Positions 33,793 through 42,074 of a DNA stretch of 64,000 nt are shown piece after piece; within the stretch, counting starts at the first letter, position 1, and the number at the start of each line of letters is the position of its first letter. The notes beneath the pieces were generated by a model. That model saw only the letters and a program-made list of their open reading frames with translations. It had not been told where the DNA came from and searched no databases. The stretch is from Streptomyces thermolilacinus SPC6 (GTDB lineage: Bacteria; Actinomycetota; Actinomycetes; Streptomycetales; Streptomycetaceae): the NCBI RefSeq assembly GCF_000478605.2, contig NZ_ASHX02000001.1, positions 5,719,001-5,783,000 on the forward strand, in the 5' to 3' direction. The translations under genes and the position numbers were made by a program.

Positions 33793-35364
33793 TCACGCGG
33801 GGGCGTGCGCCGTCGGGGCCGGGAGGGTGTCGTGCGGTACGCCGAGCGCGGTCAGCCGCGCGCGGTGCCCGTCCAGCCGGCCGGTGAAGTCCGGCCAGTC
33901 GGCGGTGGGGTTCCACGCCCGCTCGGCGAGGGCGCACAGGCGGGGGAAGGTGAGGTACTCGATGTGTGCGGGGGTGGGGACGAACTCGGTCCACAGCTGC
34001 CCCTGCACGCCGAGGACCTTCTCGGCGAGTCCCGCTTCGCCCGGCGGCGGCAGGAGGCCGACCCCGTACACGGTGCGCAGGTCGGTGATGTGGCCCGGCT
34101 GGGCTGGCGGTTCGCCGGGGCCCGGGTCGCGGGCGTAGTCGAAGTAGGTGCGGCGGTGGTCGGCGTGGATGACGTCGTGTCCCCGGCGGGCCGCCGCCCA
34201 GGCGTGCTTTGGCGTGCGCCAGCTCATCACCGTGCAGGCCGGGGGCAGCGCGGTGCCGTCCTCGGCCCAGGCGACCGGCCGGCGGCCCGCCCTCACGACG
34301 TGGTCGGCCATCGTGCCTATGAACCAGCCGTGCAGGGCGCGCGGGCCGGGCAGCCCTTCGCGCGCGGCGCGGGCGAGGGCCGCCGGGCTGGTCTCCCACT
34401 CCTGCGTGGGGACCTCGTCGCCGCCGAGGTGGACGTACGGGGAGGGGAAGACGTCCATCGTCTCGTCCAGGACGGTGCGGAAGAAGTCCAGGACGTGGTC
34501 GCCGACGCCGAGGACGTTGGCGCAGACGCCCCAGTGGGTCCACACGTCGAGCGGACGGTCGGGGTGGTTGCCCAGTTCGGGATGGGCCGCGAGGGCGGAC
34601 CGCACGTGTCCCGGCACGCCGATCTCCGGTACGACGGTGACGCCACGGGCGGCCGCGTGGGCGACGAGGCCGGCGAGTTCGGCACGGGTGTAGGAGCCGC
34701 CGTGCGGGCGACCGTCGAAGCGGGTGCTTCCGGCGGGGCCGACCATCGACTGCGTCCTCCGGCCGCCGATCTCGGTGAGCCGGGGGTACGCGGCCACCGG
34801 CATCCGCCAGCCCTGGTCGTCGGTGAGGTGGAGCTGCAGCACGTTGAGCTTGTGCAGGGCGAGGAGGTCGACGAAGCGGTGGAGGTACGACACCGGCTGG
34901 AAGTGGCGGGCGACGTCGAGCAGCATGCCGCGCCACGGGTGGGCGGGCACGTCGGTGATCTCCACGCCGGGCAGTTCGACCTCCGTGCCGGACCGGCCGG
35001 TGAGGGCCTGGTACGGCAGGAGCTGGCGCAGCGTCTGGACGCCGCGGAGCAGCCCGGCGGGGCGGGCGGCGCGCAGGAGCACGCCGTGTTCGGAGACGGT
35101 CAGTCCGTACCCCTCCTCGGAGAGGCCGGTGAGGGCGGGGTCGAGGGCGAGGGAGAAGACGCCGTCGTCGGCGTGTTCCAGGCGCAGACCGGTGGCGGGC
35201 CGGAGGTACGTGCGCAGGAGGTCGGCGGCCTGTTCGGCACCGGCGGTGACGCGCAGCCGGGTGCTGGCGTCGAGGCGGAACCGGCCGGGGCGCGAGGAGA
35301 GGCGGCGGGGCCGGGGGACGAGGGCGAGGTCGGGGCGCGGGGGTGCGGGGCGGGGCAGGTCCAC
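33793..35364 (-). CDS. GH20 beta-N-acetylhexosaminidase
   Basis: 523 residues: GH20b-type N-terminal domain (1-135) and a TIM barrel. The catalytic Asp-Glu pair is in VHLGGDEVPT (D316, E317) and the substrate-binding block HKLNVLQLHLTDDQGWR is at 171-187. No signal peptide is visible, so it should be cytoplasmic and act on imported chito-oligosaccharides, releasing GlcNAc. GTG 35364 is used; GGAG lies 13 bases upstream, which is distant. It follows the permease gene by 60 bases in the same direction, forming a binding protein-permease-permease-hexosaminidase unit like the das system of S. coelicolor. Confidence 0.9.
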   Translation of the reverse strand: MDLPRPAPPRPDLALVPRPRRLSSRPGRFRLDASTRLRVTAGAEQAADLLRTYLRPATGLRLEHADDGVFSLALDPALTGLSEEGYGLTVSEHGVLLRAARPAGLLRGVQTLRQLLPYQALTGRSGTEVELPGVEITDVPAHPWRGMLLDVARHFQPVSYLHRFVDLLALHKLNVLQLHLTDDQGWRMPVAAYPRLTEIGGRRTQSMVGPAGSTRFDGRPHGGSYTRAELAGLVAHAAARGVTVVPEIGVPGHVRSALAAHPELGNHPDRPLDVWTHWGVCANVLGVGDHVLDFFRTVLDETMDVFPSPYVHLGGDEVPTQEWETSPAALARAAREGLPGPRALHGWFIGTMADHVVRAGRRPVAWAEDGTALPPACTVMSWRTPKHAWAAARRGHDVIHADHRRTYFDYARDPGPGEPPAQPGHITDLRTVYGVGLLPPPGEAGLAEKVLGVQGQLWTEFVPTPAHIEYLTFPRLCALAERAWNPTADWPDFTGRLDGHRARLTALGVPHDTLPAPTAHAPA

Positions 35365-35424
35365 GGGGCTTGGTCTCCGGTGTTCTGCGCGGGTGTCCGG
35401 CGCGGGAGGGCGGGTGGGGGGCGG

Positions 35425-36261
35425 TCAGCCCTTGACTCCGCCCGCGGTGAGTCCTGAGGTCACATGGCGCTGCAGGGCGAGGAAGACGACGAGCGCGGGC
35501 AGCGCGAAGAGGGTGGAGGCGGCCATGGTGGCGCCCCAGTCGGTGCCGAAGGTCGTCTGGAAGGAGGAGAGCCAGACCGGCAGGGTGCGGCTGTCCTGCT
35601 GTTTGATGATGAGGAAGTTGGCGTAGGTGAATTCGTTCCAGGCGGTGATGAAGCCGAAGAGCGAGGTGGCCATGAGGCCGGGGGCCAGCAGCGGGAAGGC
35701 GATCCGGCGGAAGGCGCCGACCCGGGTGCAGCCGTCGACCTGCGCCGCCTCCTCCAGTTCGGGCGGGATGCCGGCGATGAAGCCGCGGAGGACGACCACC
35801 GTGAACGGCAGGGTGATCATGAAGTAGACGAGGGTGAGCGTCGGCAGCCGGTCGAGCATGCCGGTGTCGCGGGAGATGATGTAGATCGGGATGACCAGGG
35901 ACTCCCAGGGCGCCATCTGGGCGATGAACACCGCCAGCACGAACTGGCGGCGGCCGCGCCAGCGCAGCCGGGCGACGGCGTACGCGGCACCGAGCGCGAC
36001 GACCAGGGCGAGGACCACGGCGCCGAGGGTGACCAGCACGCTGTTGCGCCAGAAGAGGGCGAAGCCGTCGGCCTGGACCGCCGTGCGGAAGTGCTCGAAG
36101 GTCCACTCCTCCGGGATCAGACGGGGTTCGTACGACTGGATGTCGCGGGACGGCTTGAAGGCGGTCGCGACCATCCAGTACACGGGGAAGAGGCAGATCA
36201 CGACGGTCAGGGCGGCGGCCGCGTGAAGCGGAAGCCAGCGGAGCGTGCGCCTCGGGCTCAC
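35425..36261 (-). CDS. ABC sugar permease, MalG-like (GlcNAc-type locus)
   Basis: 278 residues, six membrane helices. EAA loop: ELEEAAQVDGCTRVGAFRRI followed by AFPLLAPG. The C-terminus LQRHVTSGLTAGGVKG is that of CUT1 permeases. GTG 36261 overlaps the stop of the other permease (GTGA). Partner, binding protein and hexosaminidase in the same unit suggest chito-oligosaccharide or GlcNAc-containing sugar import. Confidence 0.9.
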   Translation of the reverse strand: MSPRRTLRWLPLHAAAALTVVICLFPVYWMVATAFKPSRDIQSYEPRLIPEEWTFEHFRTAVQADGFALFWRNSVLVTLGAVVLALVVALGAAYAVARLRWRGRRQFVLAVFIAQMAPWESLVIPIYIISRDTGMLDRLPTLTLVYFMITLPFTVVVLRGFIAGIPPELEEAAQVDGCTRVGAFRRIAFPLLAPGLMATSLFGFITAWNEFTYANFLIIKQQDSRTLPVWLSSFQTTFGTDWGATMAASTLFALPALVVFLALQRHVTSGLTAGGVKG

Positions 36262-37184
36262 AGGTGCTCCCCTTCCTGGCGGAACAGTTGGCGGAAGTAG
36301 AGGACGAGGACGCCGCTCATGAGCAGGACGGTGACCATGGACGCGGCCGATCCGAGGTCGTAGCGCTGGTGGGCGAGGGCGGTCTGCACGGCGTACACCG
36401 GCAGGATCGTCGTCGCGTCGCCCGGTCCGCCGCGGGTCATGACCCAGATCTGGACGAACGCCTTGAAGGTCCAGATCACCTCCAGGGAGAGGACGAGCAT
36501 GAAGATCGGCCGCACGAGGGGGAAGGTCACCGAGCGGAAGATCCGCAGGGCGTCGGCGCCGTCGAGGCGGGCGGACTCGTACAGCTCTCCTGGGACGGTG
36601 GTGAGGGCCGAGTAGAGGGTGACGGCGGCGAACGGCACGGACTGCCACACGATGAGGAGGACGAGGATCGCGAAGGCGGCGCGGCCGTCGGCGAGCCAGG
36701 TGTAGCCCTCGAAGGAGTCGAAGCCGAGGTCGGTGAGGGTGGCGTTGACGATGCCGAACTCGGAGTGGAACAGCCACTGGAAGACGGTGGTGGCCGCCAC
36801 GACGGGCACCGCCCACACCAGGACCAGGGAGCTGAGGACCACGGCCCGGCCGGCTCTGCCGAGCCGTTCGGTCATCAGGGCGACGAGGGTCGCGAGGACC
36901 ATGATGGCGACGACGTTGACGGCCATGAAGAGGAACGTGCGGCGGACGACCTCCCAGAACGTCGGGTCGGCCAGCAGGGCTTCGTAGTTGCGCAGCCCCA
37001 CGAACTCGGCGTCGCCCCTGATCAGTTCGCGCAGCCGGAAGTCCTGGAAGGAGATGAGCAGGGCCCGGCCGAACGGGTAGAGCAGGAGGTAGAGCATGCC
37101 CAGGACCGCCGGTGCGATCAGCAGGTACGGGCCGAGGGCGAGCGGGCGTCCGCGGGGCGGTCGCCGGGGTGAACTGGCGGCCAT
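36258..37184 (-). CDS. ABC sugar permease, MalF-like (GlcNAc-type locus)
   Basis: 308 residues with six membrane helices and the EAA loop ELYESARLDGADALRIFRSV followed by TFPLVRP. The MTRGGPGDATTILPVY segment is typical of MalF-like CUT1 permeases. It begins three bases after the binding-protein stop and overlaps the MalG-like gene at its end, so all three are tightly coupled. No ATPase gene is present here. Confidence 0.9.
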   Translation of the reverse strand: MAASSPRRPPRGRPLALGPYLLIAPAVLGMLYLLLYPFGRALLISFQDFRLRELIRGDAEFVGLRNYEALLADPTFWEVVRRTFLFMAVNVVAIMVLATLVALMTERLGRAGRAVVLSSLVLVWAVPVVAATTVFQWLFHSEFGIVNATLTDLGFDSFEGYTWLADGRAAFAILVLLIVWQSVPFAAVTLYSALTTVPGELYESARLDGADALRIFRSVTFPLVRPIFMLVLSLEVIWTFKAFVQIWVMTRGGPGDATTILPVYAVQTALAHQRYDLGSAASMVTVLLMSGVLVLYFRQLFRQEGEHL

Positions 37185-37187
37185 CGG

Positions 37188-38453
37188 TCAGGAACCGCTG
37201 TTGAGCGTGGTGGTGAGGGACTCGGAGGCCTTGGTGGACTCGGCCTTCGCGTCACGGCCGGTGAGCACGGCCGTCATGTAGTCCTTGATGGGGTTCTTCG
37301 CCTCGACCGCGGCCCACTGGGGGGTGTTGGGGGTGGCATGTCCGTTGGCAGCGCCGACCGCCATGGCCGCGGCGCCGGGGTCGGAGGCGACGGCGCCGGC
37401 GAGGGTGGTCCTGTTGGGGACGTAGCTCATCGCGAGGGCGAGCTTCGTCTGCCAGGCCTCGCCGGTGAGCTCCTTGATGAAGGTGTACGCCTCCCGCTGG
37501 TGCGGGGCGACGGCGGGTACGACGAGGTCGGAGCCTCCGGTGAAGACGGCGCCCGGGGTGTCGGCGGTCTTGCCGGGGATGGGGAAGAAGCCCAGCTTGC
37601 CCTTGAGGCCGGGGTTCTTCTGCTCGATGACGTCGGCGCTGCCGGGGGTGGCGATGACCTGGGCCACCTGCCCCTCGGCCACGACGTCCGCCTGGAGGGG
37701 GCGGGACTCGTCGGAGTCCTTGGGGCCCTTCCCGAGCGCCTGGAGCCGCTGGTAGAACTCCATGGCCCTGAGCGCTTCGGGGGTGTCCAGGCCACCCTTC
37801 CACCTGCCGTCCTCCTGGACGGCGAGGTCGCCGCCCTCGTCCCAGACGAACCCGGCGAGGGCGAACCAGTTCTGGCCGGGTAGGTAGATGCCCTGGACGC
37901 CGTCCTTGTTCAGCTTCTCGGTGGCGGCGAGCCACTGGTCGCGCGTCTTGATCCGGGTGGCGTCGACGCCGGCCTTCCGGAAGAGATCGGTGCGGTAGAC
38001 GACGACCCGGTTGGCGGCGTAGTACGGGATGCCGTACTGCCTGCCCTCCCAGGCGCCGGGTTCGGCGAGGCCCTCCAGCCAGGTGTCGCCGCCGAGTTCG
38101 GCGACCTTGTCGGTGAAGTCGGTGAGCCCGCCGCTCTGGGCGTACTGGGCGACCTGGGTGTTGCCGACCTCGATGACGTCGGGAGCGTCGTTGCTGGCGA
38201 GGGCGGCGGTGACCTTCTCGCCGATGCCCTCCCACTCCTGGATCTGAATCCTGACGTCGATCCCCGGGTGCGCCTTCTCGAAGCCGGCCTCGAACTCCTT
38301 CTGGAAGCCATCCGAGACACTGTCGCGCATCAGCCAGACGTCGAGGACGGTCGGTCCTGCGGCGTCCTGCCCGTCGCCGGAGGAGGAACAGGCGACGAGT
38401 CCGGTGCTCAGCAGCATGGCGCCGAGCAGGGTGAGGGGGCGGCGGTGCTTCAC
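37188..38453 (-). CDS. ABC sugar-binding lipoprotein, DasA-like
   Basis: 421 residues. The signal peptide ends in the lipobox STGLVAC (C22). The CUT1 fold landmarks are LDVWLMRDSVSDGF, DAPDVIEVGNTQVAQYAQSG and GIPYYAANRVVVYRTDLF. In sequence style it resembles DasA/NgcE-type binding proteins, consistent with the GH20 gene and the GntR regulator divergently placed upstream. Exact ligand (chitobiose, GlcNAc or another disaccharide) cannot be read off. An operator half (TTTACCAGTTGG) is 62 bases before its ATG. Confidence 0.88.
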   Translation of the reverse strand: MKHRRPLTLLGAMLLSTGLVACSSSGDGQDAAGPTVLDVWLMRDSVSDGFQKEFEAGFEKAHPGIDVRIQIQEWEGIGEKVTAALASNDAPDVIEVGNTQVAQYAQSGGLTDFTDKVAELGGDTWLEGLAEPGAWEGRQYGIPYYAANRVVVYRTDLFRKAGVDATRIKTRDQWLAATEKLNKDGVQGIYLPGQNWFALAGFVWDEGGDLAVQEDGRWKGGLDTPEALRAMEFYQRLQALGKGPKDSDESRPLQADVVAEGQVAQVIATPGSADVIEQKNPGLKGKLGFFPIPGKTADTPGAVFTGGSDLVVPAVAPHQREAYTFIKELTGEAWQTKLALAMSYVPNRTTLAGAVASDPGAAAMAVGAANGHATPNTPQWAAVEAKNPIKDYMTAVLTGRDAKAESTKASESLTTTLNSGS

Positions 38454-38514
38454 GGTTCACCTCTGGGACCTGGGAACGGAGGGAAACCCGAGCTGACCAC
38501 TTATCCGTCAGGGG

Positions 38515-38526
38515 TTTACCAGTTGG
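38515..38526. promoter_or_regulatory. TTTACCAGTTGG, GntR-site-like element before the binding-protein gene
   Basis: Shares TTACCAGTTG with the cluster at 38645, in the divergent region between the importer and the GntR gene. It is placed to control the importer operon. Confidence 0.45.
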
Positions 38527-38644
38527 CGCGAGACGAAGGTGGCATGGACCAATGGCGTCGTCAACCCCCGCAGCAATGAGGGTTTTTGGGGGTTGAGGGG
38601 GCGGAGGCGCTCGATGGGGCTCACCTCCACCTCTCTGCCTTCTA

Positions 38645-38673
38645 TTACCAGTTGACCAGTTGTGGTTGACCAG
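38645..38673 (+). promoter_or_regulatory. Repeated TTGACCAG half-sites before the GntR gene
   Basis: ATTACCAG, TTGACCAG and TTGACCAG occur at 38645, 38652 and 38666. The half-site resembles the right arm of the DasR box (AGACCAGT). A -10-like TATGGT at 38679 follows, so the GntR protein probably represses itself and the divergent importer. Confidence 0.5.
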
Positions 38674-38721
38674 CGGGCTATGGTGGAGCGGCAGGTTTCC
38701 CGACGACGAACGAGAGTCCCT

Positions 38722-39567
38722 ATGGAGATCGACGCGGCAGCCTCCGGCGCGATGCTCAAACGCGAGCGGGTCCGTGACGCGATCCTCGAACTCATCGAGG
38801 CACGGCGCCCCGGTGACGCCATCCCGTCCGAACGCGCCCTGTGCGCCAGCCTCGGCGTGTCCCGCCCCACGCTGCGCGCGGCCGTCGACGAGCTGGTCGT
38901 CGCCGGACTCCTGGTCCGTGAGCACGGCCGGGGCATGTTCGTGGCCGCGGAGAAGATCACCCAGGAGCTGATCTCCGACCAGAACTCCTTCAGCCTCCCG
39001 CGGGCCGGCGGGGTGTGGACGAGCAGGCTGCTGGAGTTCAGCACCCTCCCGGCCGGCGCGCGGGTCAGCCGCAAGCTCCGTGTCTCGCCCGCCGCCGAGA
39101 TCCTGTACGCGGCCCGCCTCCGCCTCGTGGACGGCTCCCCCATGGCCATCGAGCACCTGCACGTCCGGGCCGACCTCGTACCCGGCCTGACCAGCGAGGA
39201 ACTTGAGCAGGGCGACCTGTACGAGAATCTCAGGGACCGGCACGGCGTCCGGGTCAGCGAGGCCGTCCAGTCCATCGAACCCACCGTGGTCACCCGCGCC
39301 GAGGCGGATCTGCTCGACGTGCCGGAGCTCTCTCCCGCCCTCCTGTTCGAGCGGCTCACCACGGACTCCCGGGGCCGTGCGGTGGAGTACGTGCACTCCC
39401 TCTACCGCGGCGACCGCTACCGCATCGTCTCCCGCCTCACCCTCAGCGCCCGCGACGAGCAGCCCACCGCGAAGGAAGGCCACCACCCGGGCATCCCGCC
39501 CGGCGACTTCACCGGCGGCGACCCGGTCACCTTCTCCACCCGGGGTGTCGTCCAGCACAGCCCCTGA
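38722..39567 (+). CDS. GntR regulator, HutC/DasR subfamily
   Basis: 281 residues. The winged helix (LKRERVRDAILELIEARRPG, IPSERALCASLGVSRPTLR, about 12-80) is followed by a UTRA effector domain (about 95-260: TSRLLEFSTLPAGARVSRKL and EYVHSLYRGDRY). HutC-type regulators with UTRA domains bind sugars or sugar phosphates; DasR binds GlcN-6-P. ATG 38722 has a weak GAGAG upstream but fits the protein start; the longer frame begins inside the operator cluster. Divergent placement from a DasA-like importer and the TTGACCAG repeats make it the local repressor. Confidence 0.88.
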   Translation: MEIDAAASGAMLKRERVRDAILELIEARRPGDAIPSERALCASLGVSRPTLRAAVDELVVAGLLVREHGRGMFVAAEKITQELISDQNSFSLPRAGGVWTSRLLEFSTLPAGARVSRKLRVSPAAEILYAARLRLVDGSPMAIEHLHVRADLVPGLTSEELEQGDLYENLRDRHGVRVSEAVQSIEPTVVTRAEADLLDVPELSPALLFERLTTDSRGRAVEYVHSLYRGDRYRIVSRLTLSARDEQPTAKEGHHPGIPPGDFTGGDPVTFSTRGVVQHSP

Positions 39568-39915
39568 CGCGTGACGGGAAGGAGCCGGGGCGCGCGGTGG
39601 GGCCGCAGGAGCGTGCCCCCTGGTTTCCCGGACGCGGGCTCACGGGAACGTCCGTCCTGACAGCGGCCGTCGACGACGAGCGCCTCGCACGCAGCCCCAC
39701 GCACGCGTTCCGTGCGTTGGCCCATGCCACCCCGGGGCGGCCTGACGCGTGGCCGATCGCCACGGCACTTCGCGTGCGCCCTGCCATCAGCCCGCGGAAC
39801 GGGATCGCCGTCTCCTGGACGCGGCCCGCTCGACGGGGAGGGCCGATGGCCGCGGGCACCGCCGTCCGGCTACGGGCCCGACGCCACGGCCCGGCCCCGG
39901 CGACGGCCGCTCACG
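39568..39915. other. 348-bp stretch without a recognised gene
   Basis: Lies between convergent GntR and EamA genes. Short frames here are arginine-rich shadows without ribosome sites. I see no clear terminator, repeat or RNA. Confidence 0.5.
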
Positions 39916-40884
39916 TCATCGGCCCGACGGGATCCGGCCCTCAGGTTCTTGCCGGGCGGAGTCCACCCGGGCTGTGTCCTGGTGAGCGCCGGGGCCCGTC
40001 GGCGTCGGGCGGGCGCCCGTGCGGGTGGCCCCGATTCCGGCGATCACGACGCAGGCGACGCCGGCCGCGGGGGCGAGGCCGGGTATCTGTCCGAGCACCA
40101 GCAGACCGGCGAGGACCGCGATGGCCGGTTCCAGGCTCATCAGGGTGCCGAAGGCGGAGGTGGTCAGGCGGCGCAGTGCGAGGAACTCCAGGACGAAGGG
40201 CAGCACGGCGCTCAGTGCGGCCAGCCCCAGCATGGCTCCGAGCAGCTTCCACGTGACGTGCTGCAGGTCGGAGGGGGCTGCGACGAGGAGGCCGATGAGG
40301 CCGGCGACGGGCATGGAGATCGCCAGCCCGCCGAGGCCGGTCACCGAGTCGCCCACGTGCTGGGTGAGCAGGATGTACGCGGCCCAGCAGGCCGCGGCGG
40401 CCAGCGCGAAGCCCGCACCGACCGCGTCGATGCCGCCGCGCCAGGGTTCGGTCAGTGCGACGACACCGAGGGCCGCCATGGCCGTCCAGCGCTTACGACC
40501 GCGGCCCTGGCCGAAGAGGGATACGGCAAGTGGCCCGAGGAACTCCAGCGCGCTGGCGGTGCCGAGCGGCAGCCGGGTCACGGCGAGCATGAAGAACAGC
40601 ATCATGCCCGCGCTGACCGCGCCCAGGACGGCACACGCCAGAAGGTCCCGGCCCGTGTGGTCCCGGAGGCGGGGCCGGACGAGGGCCAGCAGGAGGACGC
40701 CCGCCCATGCCAGCCGCAACCCCGTCGTGCCCAGCGCGCCGAGCCGGTCGAGCAGGGGCACCGAGAGTGCCAGCCCGAGCTGGACGGTGGACATGGAGCA
40801 GACGGCCATGAGGGAACCGGTGGCGGAGCCGGGCAGGCCCGGTCGACCGGCGCGGGGACGGGGGCGGAGATCCAGGGGTGTCAT
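39916..40884 (-). CDS. EamA-family (DMT) exporter
   Basis: 322 residues with about ten membrane helices in two EamA repeats. Typical elements are LRLAWAGVLLLALVRP, LGTASALEFLGPLAV and VLPFVLEFLALRRLTTSAFGTL followed by MSLEPAIAVLAGLLVLGQ. RhtA-like members export amino acids or purine-type metabolites. ATG 40884 is preferred over the GTG at 40902, although neither has a strong ribosome site, so the mRNA may be nearly leaderless. It is divergent from a LysR regulator that presumably controls it. The last 35 residues are a polar tail. Confidence 0.88.
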   Translation of the reverse strand: MTPLDLRPRPRAGRPGLPGSATGSLMAVCSMSTVQLGLALSVPLLDRLGALGTTGLRLAWAGVLLLALVRPRLRDHTGRDLLACAVLGAVSAGMMLFFMLAVTRLPLGTASALEFLGPLAVSLFGQGRGRKRWTAMAALGVVALTEPWRGGIDAVGAGFALAAAACWAAYILLTQHVGDSVTGLGGLAISMPVAGLIGLLVAAPSDLQHVTWKLLGAMLGLAALSAVLPFVLEFLALRRLTTSAFGTLMSLEPAIAVLAGLLVLGQIPGLAPAAGVACVVIAGIGATRTGARPTPTGPGAHQDTARVDSARQEPEGRIPSGR

Positions 40885-40935
40885 GGCCTCAGTACAGGCC
40901 ACCGAGACCGTTCACGTCCACGTGTCGATCCTTAA

Positions 40936-40952
40936 GATTCCGTTCGGGAATC
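40936..40952. promoter_or_regulatory. LysR-type operator GATTCC-N5-GGAATC
   Basis: A perfect 6-bp inverted repeat with a 5-base spacer lies in the 83-bp gap between the divergent EamA and LysR genes; it contains the T-N11-A pattern used by LysR regulators. Confidence 0.6.
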
Positions 40953-40967
40953 CCGGACAATGGCCGT

Positions 40968-41885
40968 ATGGAGACACGACGACTGCGGATGCTGGTGGAA
41001 CTCTCCCGGCTGGGGTCCATGCGGGCGGTGGCCGACATGCTGGGCACGACCACCTCGACGGTCTCGCAGCAGATCGCCGCCCTGGCGGATGACATGGGCA
41101 CCGCCCTGATCGAGCCCCACGGACGCCGGGTCCGGCTGACCCCCGCAGGCCGCAGGCTCGCCGAGCACGGGGTGACGATCCTCGCCGCCGTCGAGGCGGC
41201 GCGCCATGACCTCGCCCCGGGGAGCGAGCCCAACGGCACGCTGCGCGTCGCGGGCTTCGCCACCGCGATCCGCACCCACCTGCTGCCCGTCATCACCACC
41301 CTGTCCGGCAGCCACCCCCGCCTCCATGTCCTGGTCCGCGAACACGAACCCGCCGAGGCGCTCCAGCTCCTGGCCGATGACATGGCGGACCTGGCTCTGA
41401 CGTACGACTACAACCTGGCGCCCGCGACGGAGGACCCCGCGGTGCGCGCCACGGCCCTGTGGACCGCGCGCTGGGGCCTGGGCGTCCCGGTGGAGGCCGA
41501 CGTCAGGGAGGGGACGACACTGGAGGTCTTCGCCCAGTGCGCCGGGCACGACTGGATCGTCAACTCCCGCAACACCGCGGACGAGACCGTCATCCGCACC
41601 CTCGCCTCCATGGCGGGCTTCACCCCGCGCATCACCCATCAGGCCGACAGCCTCGACCTCGTGCAAGGCATGATCACCGCCGGGCTCGGCGTCGGCCTGC
41701 TCCCCCTCGGGACCGTCACGTTCCCGGCCGTGCGGCTCCTCCCGCTCGACACCCCGGACGTCGAACTGCGTGCCTACGCCGTGGCCCGCCACGGCCGCCT
41801 CGACTGGCCTCCCCTCGCCCTGGTCACCGAACTCCTCCTCCAGCGGTCCGCGAGAGAGCGCCGACGTACGTCACTGGCGCCCTGA
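40968..41885 (+). CDS. LysR-family regulator
   Basis: 305 residues. The helix-turn-helix (METRRLRMLVELSRLGSMR, TTTSTVSQQIAAL) fills 1-60 and a LysR substrate-binding domain follows (LRVAGFATAIRTHLLPVI, ADLALTYDY, GMITAGLGVGLLPLGTV). ATG 40968 places the HTH at the very N-terminus; the longer frame to 40878 crosses the operator and the divergent promoter. It is the likely activator of the EamA exporter through the inverted repeat at 40936. The effector is unknown. Confidence 0.9.
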   Translation: METRRLRMLVELSRLGSMRAVADMLGTTTSTVSQQIAALADDMGTALIEPHGRRVRLTPAGRRLAEHGVTILAAVEAARHDLAPGSEPNGTLRVAGFATAIRTHLLPVITTLSGSHPRLHVLVREHEPAEALQLLADDMADLALTYDYNLAPATEDPAVRATALWTARWGLGVPVEADVREGTTLEVFAQCAGHDWIVNSRNTADETVIRTLASMAGFTPRITHQADSLDLVQGMITAGLGVGLLPLGTVTFPAVRLLPLDTPDVELRAYAVARHGRLDWPPLALVTELLLQRSARERRRTSLAP

Positions 41886-41996
41886 CCGCTTGGCCGGCCA
41901 TGCGGCCGCCGTGGGCGACCCGGGCGATACGCCGAGCTGCCGAAGAAGCCAACTGCGGCTTAATGAAAGCCAAAAGATAAGTAATGACAGAGCCCT

Positions 41997-42041
41997 TGAC
42001 CGCCTGTGCCGTCGCGGGCATGGTTCCGGAGAGCGCTCTCC
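41997..42041 (+). promoter_or_regulatory. Promoter region with 14-bp perfect palindrome
   Basis: GGAGAGCGCTCTCC (42028-42041) is a perfect palindrome with the AGCGCT core used by Streptomyces LacI-type glucan repressors (CebR box TGGGAGCGCTCCCA). TTGACC (41997) is a possible -35; the -10 is poor. It is 34 bases before the next ATG, so it should block transcription or initiation. Confidence 0.6.
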
Positions 42042-42074
42042 CGTCGCGTTCTCGTCTCCCCAAGGAGCCCCCAC

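Noticed and set aside
32291..36106. Single 1271-residue minus-strand frame
   Set aside because: Only the last 474 codons (GH16) are real; the rest is an Arg/Pro-rich shadow of GH20 and permease genes in another frame.
38508..39362. 284-residue antisense frame over the GntR gene
   Set aside because: Ser/Arg-rich shadow with no domain.
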